Shown in pieces: positions 16,066 through 24,420 of a stretch of DNA of 64,000 nucleotides (position 1 is the stretch's first letter; every line of letters starts with the position of its first letter). Under the pieces are notes generated by a model. The model did not search any database. It was not told the DNA's origin and was given only the letters and a program-made list of their open reading frames with translations. Origin of the DNA: CAIWHR01 sp963830485 (lineage in GTDB: Bacteria > Pseudomonadota > Gammaproteobacteria > Burkholderiales > Casimicrobiaceae); assembly GCA_963830485.1 (NCBI GenBank), contig CAWHNE010000006.1, positions 62,001 through 126,000 on the forward strand. The letters run 5' to 3'. Both the position numbers and the translations under genes were made by a program.

Positions 16066-17109
16066 ATGCGCCGATCATCTCAGCAACACCTGTTCGCGGT
16101 CCTCGCGGGATGCCTGCTCCAGAGTCCTGTTGCGTCCCCACAGGGATTGCAGCCGGCTTCGTTCGTTTCGGCGTCGGCCAGTGTCGTAAGGGTCGAGGCA
16201 GATCGGGAGCAGGGAGGGCTCTCCGTTGGCAGCGGCGTCACGATCGCGCCCGCCATCGTGGTCACCAATTGCCATGTCGTCCGCGATGCCGTGACCATCC
16301 GGATCTCCGGTGGCGGAAGTCTCTGGGCAGTCACCGGGCAATGGGCCGACGGGGCCCATGATCTGTGCTTCCTTCGCGCGCCTGCCTGGCATGGGCGGCC
16401 GGCAAACCTTGGCGAGCGCGGATCGCTGCAGTTGGGACAGGCGGTTGCTGCGATCGGCTTCACGGGAGGAAGCCGCAAGACGTTGCGGTTCGGGCGCGTG
16501 CAGTCGCTGCACTTGCTCGACGGCGGGCGCATCATCGAAACGGACACGGCGTTCACGTCCGGCGCGAGCGGTGGCGGCTTGTTCGACCCGTCCGGAGCAC
16601 TGGTCGGGCTGCTCACGTTTCGCCTGCGGGGACCGAACAGCAGCTACTACTCGCTCCCCGCGCGCTGGATCAGCGACCGCTTGCCCGCGGAAGGCCAATG
16701 GAGGGAGATCCGCCCTCTGCCCGACGCCATGCCGTTCTGGCAGCGAGATGCCGCAACGCTGCCGTATTTCATGCGCGCCGCGCCGCTCCACTCCGAAGGT
16801 CGATGGGCCGAGCTGATCGAACTCACCGAGCGCTGGTCGGCGGCCGAGCCTCGTGACGCCGAGCCGTTGCGCTTCCGCGGCGAAGCGATGCAGAAGCTGG
16901 ATCGCCCCGCGGCCGCCCTCGCTGCCTACACCGAGGCCGTCGCACTCGAGCCCGAAGTCCCGGCCGCATGGTACGGGCTTGCGCTCGCCTACGCCGCGAT
17001 CGGGGATGCAGCAGCTTCTGGACGCGCGGGATCGCGGCTTGCCGAGCTCGATCGGGAGCTTGCGGCTCAGCTTCGTGAAGTCGTCGGACGCCTGGGCGCG
17101 TCCCCATAG
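16066..17109 (+). CDS. Exported trypsin-like serine protease with C-terminal TPR
   Basis: 347 residues. A signal peptide (LFAVLAGCLLQSPVASPQG) is followed by a trypsin-like domain with an intact triad: His70 in VTNCHVV, Asp99 in AHDLCFLR and Ser168 in TSGASGGGLFD. From about residue 225 a helical part with TPR-like repeats follows (RWAELIELTERWSAAEP, RPAAALAAYTEAVALEPEV). It begins 29 bases after xoxJ, in the same direction. A periplasmic quality-control or processing role for quinoprotein partners is an inference. There is no PDZ domain, so it is not a DegP-type protease. Confidence 0.8.
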   Translation: MRRSSQQHLFAVLAGCLLQSPVASPQGLQPASFVSASASVVRVEADREQGGLSVGSGVTIAPAIVVTNCHVVRDAVTIRISGGGSLWAVTGQWADGAHDLCFLRAPAWHGRPANLGERGSLQLGQAVAAIGFTGGSRKTLRFGRVQSLHLLDGGRIIETDTAFTSGASGGGLFDPSGALVGLLTFRLRGPNSSYYSLPARWISDRLPAEGQWREIRPLPDAMPFWQRDAATLPYFMRAAPLHSEGRWAELIELTERWSAAEPRDAEPLRFRGEAMQKLDRPAAALAAYTEAVALEPEVPAAWYGLALAYAAIGDAAASGRAGSRLAELDRELAAQLREVVGRLGASP

Positions 17110-17125
17110 AGCCTTCGCGCGATCC

Positions 17126-17806
17126 ATGGACTGGCGCGTCGCCATCGCCTTCGCCGTCGCAATTCCGGTTGCGACGCCTGCTCGCGCGGCCGATCCCAGT
17201 CAGTTCTCGGTGGCCGAAACCCGCCTCTTCGTCGATGACCACCTCCGCGGCGTTCCCGAGTCGAGGACGCTGGAATACGTCTATGCGAAGCGAGGATCGC
17301 TCGAGGGCTCGATCGACGATACAGCACGGGTGACCGTAGGGCCACGGTCGGGGGGAAGCGGGCGATCGGTCAGCGTCGAATATTTGACCGGCACGCGCAG
17401 GCTGGAACTCTCCGAGATCGACGCAGCCAACGGGAATCCCGTGATCCTCTACTTCCTCGAGCACGATATTCGCGAGATGCACCGGCTGACCGGCGGCTCG
17501 GTCAACTACTACCGCAAGCGAATCCGGATGGCGCTGGCCGACGGTGGACGAGTCGAGGCGGGGACGTTCGGTATCGGCCCGCGCCGAGTCACGACCGTCG
17601 AGATCCACATCTCGCCGTACGTCGACGACCCGGCACGATCGCGCTACGCGAAATTCGCGGAGAAGACCTACGTGTTCACGCTATCCGACGACGTGCCGGG
17701 CAAGGTGGTCGAGCTACGCAGCCAATTGCTGGGCCCGCCTGGTGCCCCGGGGACGGCGCGCGAAACCGTCATTGCCGAAACCCTTCGCTTCAGCCACGAA
17801 CATTGA
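17126..17806 (+). CDS. Unknown exported protein of the xox cluster
   Basis: 226 residues from an ATG 16 bases after the protease gene. A signal peptide (MDWRVAIAFAVAIPVATPARA) precedes a soluble domain rich in beta-type segments, for example EYVYAKRGSLEGSIDD, TRRLELSEIDAANGNPV and TVEIHISPYVDD. It has no cysteine, membrane segment or motif that I recognise. Its place between the protease and a small Cys protein in what looks like one operon suggests a periplasmic role linked to the XoxF system. Confidence 0.75.
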   Translation: MDWRVAIAFAVAIPVATPARAADPSQFSVAETRLFVDDHLRGVPESRTLEYVYAKRGSLEGSIDDTARVTVGPRSGGSGRSVSVEYLTGTRRLELSEIDAANGNPVILYFLEHDIREMHRLTGGSVNYYRKRIRMALADGGRVEAGTFGIGPRRVTTVEIHISPYVDDPARSRYAKFAEKTYVFTLSDDVPGKVVELRSQLLGPPGAPGTARETVIAETLRFSHEH

Positions 17807-17844
17807 CAATGCCACACCGAAATGCTCGTCGGAGGAATACCCCT

Positions 17845-18189
17845 ATGCGAATAGGTTGTCTGCTGCTGTCGGGCCTCTGTGTCGCGCCGCTAGGATACGC
17901 AAACGACTTTCCTACCAGCGCCCGGGTCGAGTTTGTGCTGACCTGCATGAGGGAGAGCAAAGTGCCGCAGCAGGAATCGATGTACAAATGCTCCTGCGCG
18001 ATCGATGCGATCGCCGAGAAGGTCACCTACAACACCTGGGTCGATCTTTCGACTGTCGCCAATGGCATCACGATCGCTGGCGAGCGGGGCGGCGTCATGC
18101 GCGACTTGAAGGATGGGCGCAAGCAGGTCACTTCGTTCCGCGAGCTGCAGGACAACGCCAAGAAGGCCTGTTTCCTCGGGAACGGGTAG
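17845..18189 (+). CDS. Small exported cysteine protein of the xox cluster
   Basis: 114 residues. The start is fixed by GGAGGAA at 17831-17837; a start further upstream at 17809 lacks a site. A signal peptide (MRIGCLLLSGLCVAPLGYA) is followed by about 95 residues with four cysteines, in LTCMRES, YKCSCAID and KKACFLG, which could form two disulfides or bind metal. No EF-hand is seen, so it is not lanmodulin. It overlaps the start of the next metallohydrolase by one base. Function unknown. Confidence 0.75.
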   Translation: MRIGCLLLSGLCVAPLGYANDFPTSARVEFVLTCMRESKVPQQESMYKCSCAIDAIAEKVTYNTWVDLSTVANGITIAGERGGVMRDLKDGRKQVTSFRELQDNAKKACFLGNG

Positions 18190-19166
18190 TGGACCGGCAT
18201 CGTGTTCATGCAGGTGTCGCTCGACGTCCGCCGCATAGGCGCTGGCGCGGAATTTTCGTGGCCTGCGCGGCGTTCGCGTGGTTGCAGATCGCCGCCGGTT
18301 CATCGCCGATCGTACCCGACTTCGCTCTGGAAAACCCGCTTCCGGGCGTGTACGTGCACTACGGGCAGCAGGCCGAGATGACGCGCGCGAATTTTGGCGA
18401 CGTTGCCAACCTCGGCTTTGTCGTTGGTGCCCGGTGTGTTGCCGTCATCGACACCGGAGGAACGTACGCGGTCGGCCGGGCGCTGCGCCAGGCGATTCGG
18501 CGTGTGGCGACGGTGCCCGTCTGCTATGTCATCAACACGCATGTCCATCCGGATCACATCTTCGGCAATGCGGCCTTCGCCGAGGATCGTCCGGAATTCA
18601 TTGGACATGCCCGCCTCGCCGATGCGATGAGGTCGCGCGGCCCGAACTATCTCAATGCGCTCCGACGGGACCTGGGCGAAATCGCGCGGCAGAGTGCGAT
18701 CGTCACGCCGACGCGATCCGTCGCGACCACCGCGGATCTCGATCTTGGCGGGAGAATCCTGAGCCTTCGTGCCTGGCCGACCGCGCATACCGACACCGAC
18801 CTCACCGTGTTCGACCAGACGAGCCAAACGCTGTGGCTTGGCGATCTGGCGTTCGTCGGCCATGTTCCGGTCCTCGACGGCAACCTGCGTGGCTTTCTGG
18901 CAGCGATCGGGGAGATCAAAGGGATCCACGCCAACCTCGCCGTGCCCGGACATGGCCGTGCGCTCGCCTGGCCCGGTGCCATTGAGCCCGAGGAGCGTTA
19001 TTTGAAGCGCCTCCTGGCTGACGTGCGTGCGGCGATCAAGGCCGGACGTACGCTGACGGAAACCCTCGCGGCGGCGTACGACGAGCAGGAGGGATGGTTG
19101 CTGTTCGACCAGTTCCACCGGCGTAACGTCGCCGCGGCCTATGCCGAGCTCGAGTGGGACGAGTGA
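18189..19166 (+). CDS. Quinoprotein relay system zinc metallohydrolase (MBL fold)
   Basis: 325 residues from a GTG that shares one base with the preceding stop codon; no ATG fits the signal-like segment GIFVACAAFAWLQIAAGSS. The metal motif is complete: INTHVHPDHIFGNAAF gives HxHxDH, AHTDTDLTVFD and VPGHGRALAWP provide further ligands. The family occurs beside PQQ dehydrogenases and SoxYZ-like carriers and resembles SoxH; its substrate is unknown. It is the intact counterpart of the degenerate protein at 11213-12136. Confidence 0.86.
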   Translation: MDRHRVHAGVARRPPHRRWRGIFVACAAFAWLQIAAGSSPIVPDFALENPLPGVYVHYGQQAEMTRANFGDVANLGFVVGARCVAVIDTGGTYAVGRALRQAIRRVATVPVCYVINTHVHPDHIFGNAAFAEDRPEFIGHARLADAMRSRGPNYLNALRRDLGEIARQSAIVTPTRSVATTADLDLGGRILSLRAWPTAHTDTDLTVFDQTSQTLWLGDLAFVGHVPVLDGNLRGFLAAIGEIKGIHANLAVPGHGRALAWPGAIEPEERYLKRLLADVRAAIKAGRTLTETLAAAYDEQEGWLLFDQFHRRNVAAAYAELEWDE

Positions 19167-19245
19167 GCATCTCGGCGTATATTGTCGGCTTTGTCCCACC
19201 CGCCGAGCCTCGGGTGGCACCGGCGTGCGGTGGACGAAGGTCAGC

Positions 19246-20083
19246 ATGACGCGATGTCTTATCTGCCTGCTATGGGCACTGGGATTCCTCGGTGCGGGTG
19301 AAGCGCGTGGCCAGGATGCGCGGCCCGCGGACAGCGCCATCTGGACCAAGGTGCACGCGAGCGTGTTTGGCAATGTCCCGCTCGAAGCCGCCGACCAAGT
19401 CGTCACACTGGATACGCCCAGACGTGCCGAGGACGCGGCCATCGTCCCGCTGGCAATCCGGGCCCAATTTCCCCAGACGCAAGGAACGCTACATCGAGAC
19501 GGTCTGGCTCATCATCGACAACAATCCGTCGCCGATCGCAGCGGTATTCCACTTTACGCCGGAGAGCGGCCGCGCCGACATCGAGACCCGGATCCGGGTC
19601 GAGGAGTACACGTTTGTCCGGGCGGTCGCCCAAACGAACGACGGGAAGCTGTACATGGCTGCCAACTACATCAAGGCATCCGGCGGCTGCTCGGCGCCGG
19701 CGGGAAAGGACGCGATCGCTGCCAAGGCCAACCTCGGCAAGATGCGCCTGCGCGTCGGCGACAAGGTCGAAGCGGGCCGCCCTGCCGTTGCCCAGCTGAT
19801 GATCAGCCATCCCAACGAATCGGGACTGGCCATGGACCAGGTGACGCGCAGCTATGCAACTCCCCATTTCGTGCGTCACGTCGAGGTCCGATACCGCGGG
19901 AAGCCGGTCATGACCGCCGACGTGGATTTCTCGATCAGCGAAAATCCGAACTTTCGTTTCTACTTTATCCCGGAAGGCGAGGGTGAGCTCGATGCCAAGG
20001 TCGTCGACAACCAGGATCTCGAATTCGCCGCACGCGTAAAGGTCGATTCGACGCGTCTCGGCGCCGTTTCAACGCCGCGCTGA
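19246..20083 (+). CDS. Quinoprotein dehydrogenase-associated SoxYZ-like carrier, frameshifted
   Basis: The N-terminal part (signal peptide CLICLLWALGFLGAGEARG, then LEAADQVVTLDTPRRAED) is in frame 1. The rest, from KERYIETVWLIIDNNPSP, is in frame 2, so one extra base lies near 19465-19480, beside a TTTCCCC run. The SoxY part ends in the carrier-type motif SGGCSAPAG; a SoxZ-like part follows (RHVEVRYRGKPVMTADVDFS). Such fused carriers sit next to MBL-fold hydrolases and PQQ enzymes and may carry a covalently bound intermediate on the Cys. The break is probably a sequencing indel. Confidence 0.83.
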
Positions 20084-20135
20084 CCCTTCCGGGGCCATTG
20101 CGCGTTCTCATCTCGGTCAACCAAGGGAGGACATC

Positions 20136-21245
20136 ATGGACGTTCGTGCTGCGGTCGCGCATAGCGCAGGGGCGCCGTTGGTGGTGGAGACGGTGCAGCT
20201 CGACGGACCGAAGGCGGGAGAAGTTCTGGTCGAGATCAAGGCGACAGGCATTTGTCACACCGACGAGTTCACGCGCTCCGGCGGTGACCCGGAAGGACTC
20301 TTCCCCGCGATCCTGGGCCACGAGGGCGCGGGCATCGTCGTCGATGTCGGCCCCGGAGTGACGACCGTCAAGAAAGGCGACCACGTCATTCCGCTCTACA
20401 CGCCCGAATGCCGGCAGTGCAAGTCGTGTCTGTCACGCAAGACCAATCTCTGCACCGCCATTCGGGCAACGCAGGGCAAAGGCGTGATGCCCGACGGAAC
20501 CAGCCGCTTTTCGCTCAAGGGCAAGCCGCTGTATCACTACATGGGATGCTCGACCTTCGCAAACTTCACGGTGCTGCCCGAAATCGCCGTGGCCAAGATC
20601 CGCGACGACGCGCCGTTCGAAAAGGTCTGCTACATCGGTTGCGGCGTCACCACGGGCATCGGAGCGGTGATCAATACGGCCAAGGTCGAGCCCGGATCGA
20701 ACGTCGTGGTGTTCGGGCTCGGTGGCATCGGGCTCAACGTGGTCCAGGGCGCCCGCATGGCGGGCGCCAACATGATCGTGGGCGTGGACCTCAACCCGGC
20801 ACGTGAGACGCTCGCACGCAAGTTCGGCCTGACGCACTTCGTCAATCCCAAGGACGTCAAGGGTGATATCGTCGCTCACCTCGTGGAGCTGACCAAGGGG
20901 GGAGCGGACTACAGCTTCGAGTGCGTCGGCAACGTGGAGTTGATGCGCCAGGCGCTCGAGTGCTGCCATCGCGGCTGGGGCGTCTCGGTCATCATCGGTG
21001 TCGCCGGCGCGGGCCAGGAGATACACACGCGGCCGTTCCAGCTGGTGACAGGCCGGGTCTGGAAGGGGACCGCGTTCGGCGGCGCTCGGGGACGTACCGA
21101 TGTTCCGAAAATCGTCGATTGGTATATGGAAGGCAAGATCAACATCGACGATTTGATCACCCACGTGCTCCCGCTCGACCGGATCAACGAGGGGTTCGAT
21201 CTCATGCACGCGGGCAAATCGATCCGGGCAGTCGTCACCTATTGA
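20136..21245 (+). CDS. frmA: S-(hydroxymethyl)glutathione dehydrogenase (class III alcohol dehydrogenase)
   Basis: 369 residues. It oxidises the formaldehyde-glutathione adduct to S-formylglutathione with NAD+. Catalytic zinc ligands lie in TGICHTDEF, LGHEGAG and CYIGCGVTTGIGAV; the structural zinc cysteines are in CRQCKSCLSRKTNLC. The nucleotide-binding motif is VFGLGGIGLNVVQGARMAG. GGGAGG sits just before the start. With gfa and the hydrolase downstream, it forms the glutathione route that removes formaldehyde made by XoxF. Confidence 0.95.
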   Translation: MDVRAAVAHSAGAPLVVETVQLDGPKAGEVLVEIKATGICHTDEFTRSGGDPEGLFPAILGHEGAGIVVDVGPGVTTVKKGDHVIPLYTPECRQCKSCLSRKTNLCTAIRATQGKGVMPDGTSRFSLKGKPLYHYMGCSTFANFTVLPEIAVAKIRDDAPFEKVCYIGCGVTTGIGAVINTAKVEPGSNVVVFGLGGIGLNVVQGARMAGANMIVGVDLNPARETLARKFGLTHFVNPKDVKGDIVAHLVELTKGGADYSFECVGNVELMRQALECCHRGWGVSVIIGVAGAGQEIHTRPFQLVTGRVWKGTAFGGARGRTDVPKIVDWYMEGKINIDDLITHVLPLDRINEGFDLMHAGKSIRAVVTY

Positions 21246-21356
21246 CGTCGAGACACCCGAACCGGATTCATCGATTCGAATTCAAATTGCGTCTGCAGAT
21301 TTGCGACGCAAGCATGGCCGCCGAAGATTCGGCGGAGGACTTACCAAGAGGAGAAG

Positions 21357-21938
21357 ATGACCATGGCACTCGCTATCCACCCGTCAGTCGATCAGGGCCT
21401 CAAACCCGCGGCTGCAAACTTCGCCGGCGGTACGCTGTATTGCAAGTGTGCCACCAACAAGGTTGCGGTTTCGATCAAGGGCCAAGCGGCCTTCAACCAT
21501 GTGTGTGGCTGCACGAAGTGCTGGAAACCGGGCGATGCCCTGTTCTCGCAGATCGCGGTCACACCACGCGCCAATCTCACCGTGACGGCGAACGAGAACA
21601 AGCTGAAGGTTGTGGACCCGAACGCGGCAATCAAGCGATACGCGTGCAAGGATTGCGGCGTGCACATGTACGGGCGCATCGACAACACGGGGCATCCGCT
21701 GTACGGCTTCGATTTCTTCCATACCGAGCTGTCATCGGACCCGGGCTGGGCGCCTCCGGAATTCGCTGCCTTCGTCTCCTCGATCATCGAGTCCGGGGCC
21801 AATCCCGCCAATATGGGTGCGGTCAGAGCCCGGTTGAAGGAGCTAGGCCTCGAGCCGTATGATTGCCTGTCTCCGGGGATCATGGATCTCATTGCTACGC
21901 ATGCGGCAAAAGCGAAGGGCGTGGTCGCTCGCGCTTGA
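21357..21938 (+). CDS. gfa: S-(hydroxymethyl)glutathione synthase Gfa
   Basis: 193 residues. Gfa speeds up the condensation of formaldehyde with glutathione. Zinc-binding cysteines are seen in LYCKCATNK, HVCGCTKCWKPGD and ACKDCGVHMYGR, as in the family, and the length is normal. AGGAGA directly precedes the first ATG; the second ATG two codons later is an equally good start. It lies 111 bases after frmA in the same direction. Confidence 0.94.
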   Translation: MTMALAIHPSVDQGLKPAAANFAGGTLYCKCATNKVAVSIKGQAAFNHVCGCTKCWKPGDALFSQIAVTPRANLTVTANENKLKVVDPNAAIKRYACKDCGVHMYGRIDNTGHPLYGFDFFHTELSSDPGWAPPEFAAFVSSIIESGANPANMGAVRARLKELGLEPYDCLSPGIMDLIATHAAKAKGVVARA

Positions 21939-21979
21939 CGGGCTTGCATGGCTGGCGGCAATGCGGCCCCGATGGGGTC

Positions 21980-22013
21980 GCATTGCGATCGGGACCGTCC
22001 CGCTGCGCAATGC
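21980..22013. terminator. Hairpin after gfa
   Basis: GCATTGCG (21980-21987) and CGCAATGC (22006-22013) are perfect inverted repeats, and an inner CGGGAC/GTCCCG pair lies between them. There is no T-run, so it may be an mRNA-stabilising or Rho-type end rather than an intrinsic terminator. The rest of the 241-base gap before the hydrolase gene shows nothing recognisable. Confidence 0.4.
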
Positions 22014-22179
22014 CGCTTGAAAGGGGTCAAAGGGTTCGGAGTCGCCGCCGGCAGAGTTCCGCGGCCTGGAATTCGTGCGACCGCGAGAGCGACGGCGCGG
22101 CGGGGCTTGCGCGGACCCTGCGGGCGCTCGCATCGAATTGCCGACGCGCGCCACCAAGGTGGACTACGCGGTTTGCGCG

Positions 22180-23019
22180 ATGACGATCACCACTGTTTCG
22201 CAGAACCACTGTTTCGGCGGCGTGCAGGGCACCTATGCCCACCTGTCCACCGAAACTGGAAGCACGATGCGCTTTGGCGTCTTCTTGCCGCCGCAGGCGC
22301 GTACAGGGCGGGTACCGCTGCTCTACTGGCTCTCCGGACTCACCTGCACCGAAGAAAATTTCATCGTCAAGGCCGGCGCTCAGCGCGTGGCCAGTGTCCT
22401 TGGCATTGCGCTCGTCGTGCCGGATACGAGCCCCCGCGGTCTCGACATCCCTGGCGAGGCCGAGAGCTACGATTTTGGCCTTGGGGCCGGCTTCTACGTC
22501 GACGCTACCGAGGCACCGTGGTCAAAGGGCTACCGGATGTACTCGTACGTCGTCAAAGAACTGCCCGAGGTCGTTGCTGCCGGCTTTCCGGTCGACCTGT
22601 CGCACGCCGGAATCTTCGGTCATTCGATGGGGGGTCATGGTGCGCTGACAATCGCCCTCAAGAATCCTCGTGCCTACAGGTCCGTCTCGGCTTTCGCGCC
22701 AATCTGCTCGCCGATGCGCTGTCCGTGGGGCGAAAAAGCCCTTTCGGGATATCTTGGAAGCGACCGAGCGCGGTGGCGGGAATACGACGCGACAGCGTTG
22801 ATTGAAGACCGAGGTTGGACGGGGCCACCGTTCCTCGTCGATCAAGGGAGCAAGGACCAATTCCTGGATACCCAGCTCAAGCCGGATCTGCTGAAGGCGA
22901 CGTGCACCCGGCGCAACGTTCCGCTCGAATTGAGAATACAGGAGGGCTACGACCACACCTACTTCTTCATTTCTAGCTTCATCGAGGAGCACCTTCGGTT
23001 TCATGCGCGGCATCTCTAG
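22180..23019 (+). CDS. fghA: S-formylglutathione hydrolase
   Basis: 279 residues of the esterase D family. It hydrolyses S-formylglutathione to formate and glutathione. The nucleophile is Ser149 in IFGHSMGGHGAL; the other triad residues are Asp in QGSKDQFLDTQ and His in GYDHTYFFI. The N-terminal SGLTCTEENF is typical. The start is set at MTITTVSQNH, which matches the usual family start, although the open frame extends further up. It completes the three-step formaldehyde pathway. Confidence 0.94.
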   Translation: MTITTVSQNHCFGGVQGTYAHLSTETGSTMRFGVFLPPQARTGRVPLLYWLSGLTCTEENFIVKAGAQRVASVLGIALVVPDTSPRGLDIPGEAESYDFGLGAGFYVDATEAPWSKGYRMYSYVVKELPEVVAAGFPVDLSHAGIFGHSMGGHGALTIALKNPRAYRSVSAFAPICSPMRCPWGEKALSGYLGSDRARWREYDATALIEDRGWTGPPFLVDQGSKDQFLDTQLKPDLLKATCTRRNVPLELRIQEGYDHTYFFISSFIEEHLRFHARHL

Positions 23020-23042
23020 GTGCGCGTCGACGACGTCGGTCC

Positions 23043-23726
23043 ATGATGATCAATATGCAATTCGAGCAGCGAGTCGTGATCGACACCAATGATCTTCCTT
23101 GGCAGCCGAGCCCCGTGCCCGGCGTCTGGCGCAAGCCGCTGGCACGCGAGGAAGCGGAGCGAGGTCACGCGACGAGCGTGGTTCGTTACGATCCGGGAGC
23201 TTCCTTTCCGCGCCACGGACATCCGCTAGGAGAAGAAATCCTGGTACTGGAAGGTGTTTTCTCGGATGAGCGCGGCGATTTCGGCACAGGCAGCTACTTT
23301 CGCAATCCACCCGGATCAAGCCACGCGCCGTTCAGCCGATTGGGCTGCGTGCTGCTGGTCAAGCTGCATCAGTTTCTGCCCGGCGACCTCGCGCAGGTAT
23401 GCATCGACACTCCCCGAGCCCGCTGGCTGCCCGGGCAGGGAAATGTGAAGATCATGCCGCTGCACGAACATGCCGCCGAACGTGTAACGCTGATGAAATG
23501 GCCAGCAGGAGAGCACTCCCAATCTCATCGCCACCTTGCGGGCGAAGAGATCTTCGTCCTAGCCGGCGAGTTGAAGGACGAACACGGCACCTACCCGCGG
23601 GGAACTTGGTTGCGCAGCCCTCACATGAGCCAGCACTGCCCGTACGTGGACGAGGAGACGGTGGTCTGGCTCAAATCGGGCCACCTACCTGCCGTTGCGC
23701 CCCCAGTCGACGGCGGCGCAGGATGA
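23043..23726 (+). CDS. Double-cupin protein (ChrR-like cupin)
   Basis: 227 residues with two cupin halves, each carrying metal-ligand motifs: SFPRHGHPLGEEILVLEG with GSYFRNPPGSSHAP, and HSQSHRHLAGEEIFVLAG with GTWLRSPHMSQH. The halves look like the C-terminal cupin of anti-sigma factor ChrR, but the zinc-finger anti-sigma part and a sigma gene are missing. It starts 23 bases after fghA, so it is probably co-transcribed. A metal-dependent detoxification or sensing role is possible; the substrate is unknown. Confidence 0.75.
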   Translation: MMINMQFEQRVVIDTNDLPWQPSPVPGVWRKPLAREEAERGHATSVVRYDPGASFPRHGHPLGEEILVLEGVFSDERGDFGTGSYFRNPPGSSHAPFSRLGCVLLVKLHQFLPGDLAQVCIDTPRARWLPGQGNVKIMPLHEHAAERVTLMKWPAGEHSQSHRHLAGEEIFVLAGELKDEHGTYPRGTWLRSPHMSQHCPYVDEETVVWLKSGHLPAVAPPVDGGAG

Positions 23727-23785
23727 ACGGCGCAGTCATGAGATCTCGACATGCGGTGAACCAGCCTGCTCCCAAGCTCGCGCCG

Positions 23786-24356
23786 CTACTCGAGGTTGGC
23801 GATGTACTGCGACAGGTTCTCGATGTCGTCGTCCGACAGCGTGCCGGCCACGCTCGTCATGTTGCCGGCGTCGTTGGTGCGGCGCTTCGCCTTGAAGTCC
23901 TGCAGCTGTTTCTTCACGTATTGCGGATACTGGCCCGCCACGCGGGGGATCTCGTTCTGGCCGACAAAGCCGCCGAGATGGCACATCGGGCAGAGCACCG
24001 CATCCGAGATCTTGCGCCCGGCCTCCACCCGCGCGCCGTCGGCCTTGAAGCCGAGTGGCAGCGGCTTCTGAGCGGCGAAGAAGTTGCCGAGCGCGATCAT
24101 GTCGTCCCGCGTGAGGCTCTCGGCCAGCGGCGACATCATCGGATCCTTCCGCCGTCCCTCCTTGAAATCGCGAAGCTGGATGTAGATGTAGCGCCACGAT
24201 TGCCCCGCGAGGATCGGATACTCGGGATTCGTGCGAGTTGCCGTTCGGGCCGTGGCAGGAGAAGCACACCTGCGCCTTGGCGCGAACCGCGGCGTCGTCC
24301 TGCGCGGGCACGGGCGCGGCGGCGAGCGCCGCGAAGACGAGCACGAGGAATCTCAC
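23786..24356 (-). CDS. Diheme cytochrome c (c4 type), frameshifted
   Basis: A signal peptide (MRFLVLVFAALAAAPVPAQ) leads to the first haem site CFSCHGPNGNS. The frame then shifts near 24225, so that NPEYPILAGQSWRYIYIQLR continues in another frame. The second half has MSPLAESLTRDDM, the second haem site CPMCHLGG and NEIPRVAGQYPQYVKKQL. The duplicated layout is that of cytochrome c4-like proteins. It follows the quinoprotein gene at 24421-26175 in the same direction and is a natural electron acceptor for it. The shift is probably a sequencing indel. Confidence 0.85.
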
Positions 24357-24367
24357 GATCGGCGGGC

Positions 24368-24400
24368 AAAAAAGACGGCCACCCCGCCAGCGGAGTGGCC
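24368..24400 (-). terminator. Intrinsic terminator after the second quinoprotein gene
   Basis: On the minus strand GGCCACTCCGC (24400-24390) pairs with GCGGGGTGGCC (24387-24377), followed a few bases later by six T (24373-24368). It lies between the quinoprotein stop and the cytochrome start, so it would limit read-through into the cytochrome gene. Confidence 0.8.
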
Positions 24401-24420
24401 GCCGGTGTTTCGCGATTCGG

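Noticed and set aside
17845..18189. Small exported protein as lanmodulin
   Set aside because: No EF-hand loops with Asp-rich ligands are present; the four cysteines point to a different type of protein.
23043..23726. Reading the double-cupin protein as a complete ChrR anti-sigma factor
   Set aside because: The N-terminal zinc-binding anti-sigma domain and a neighbouring sigma factor gene are both absent.
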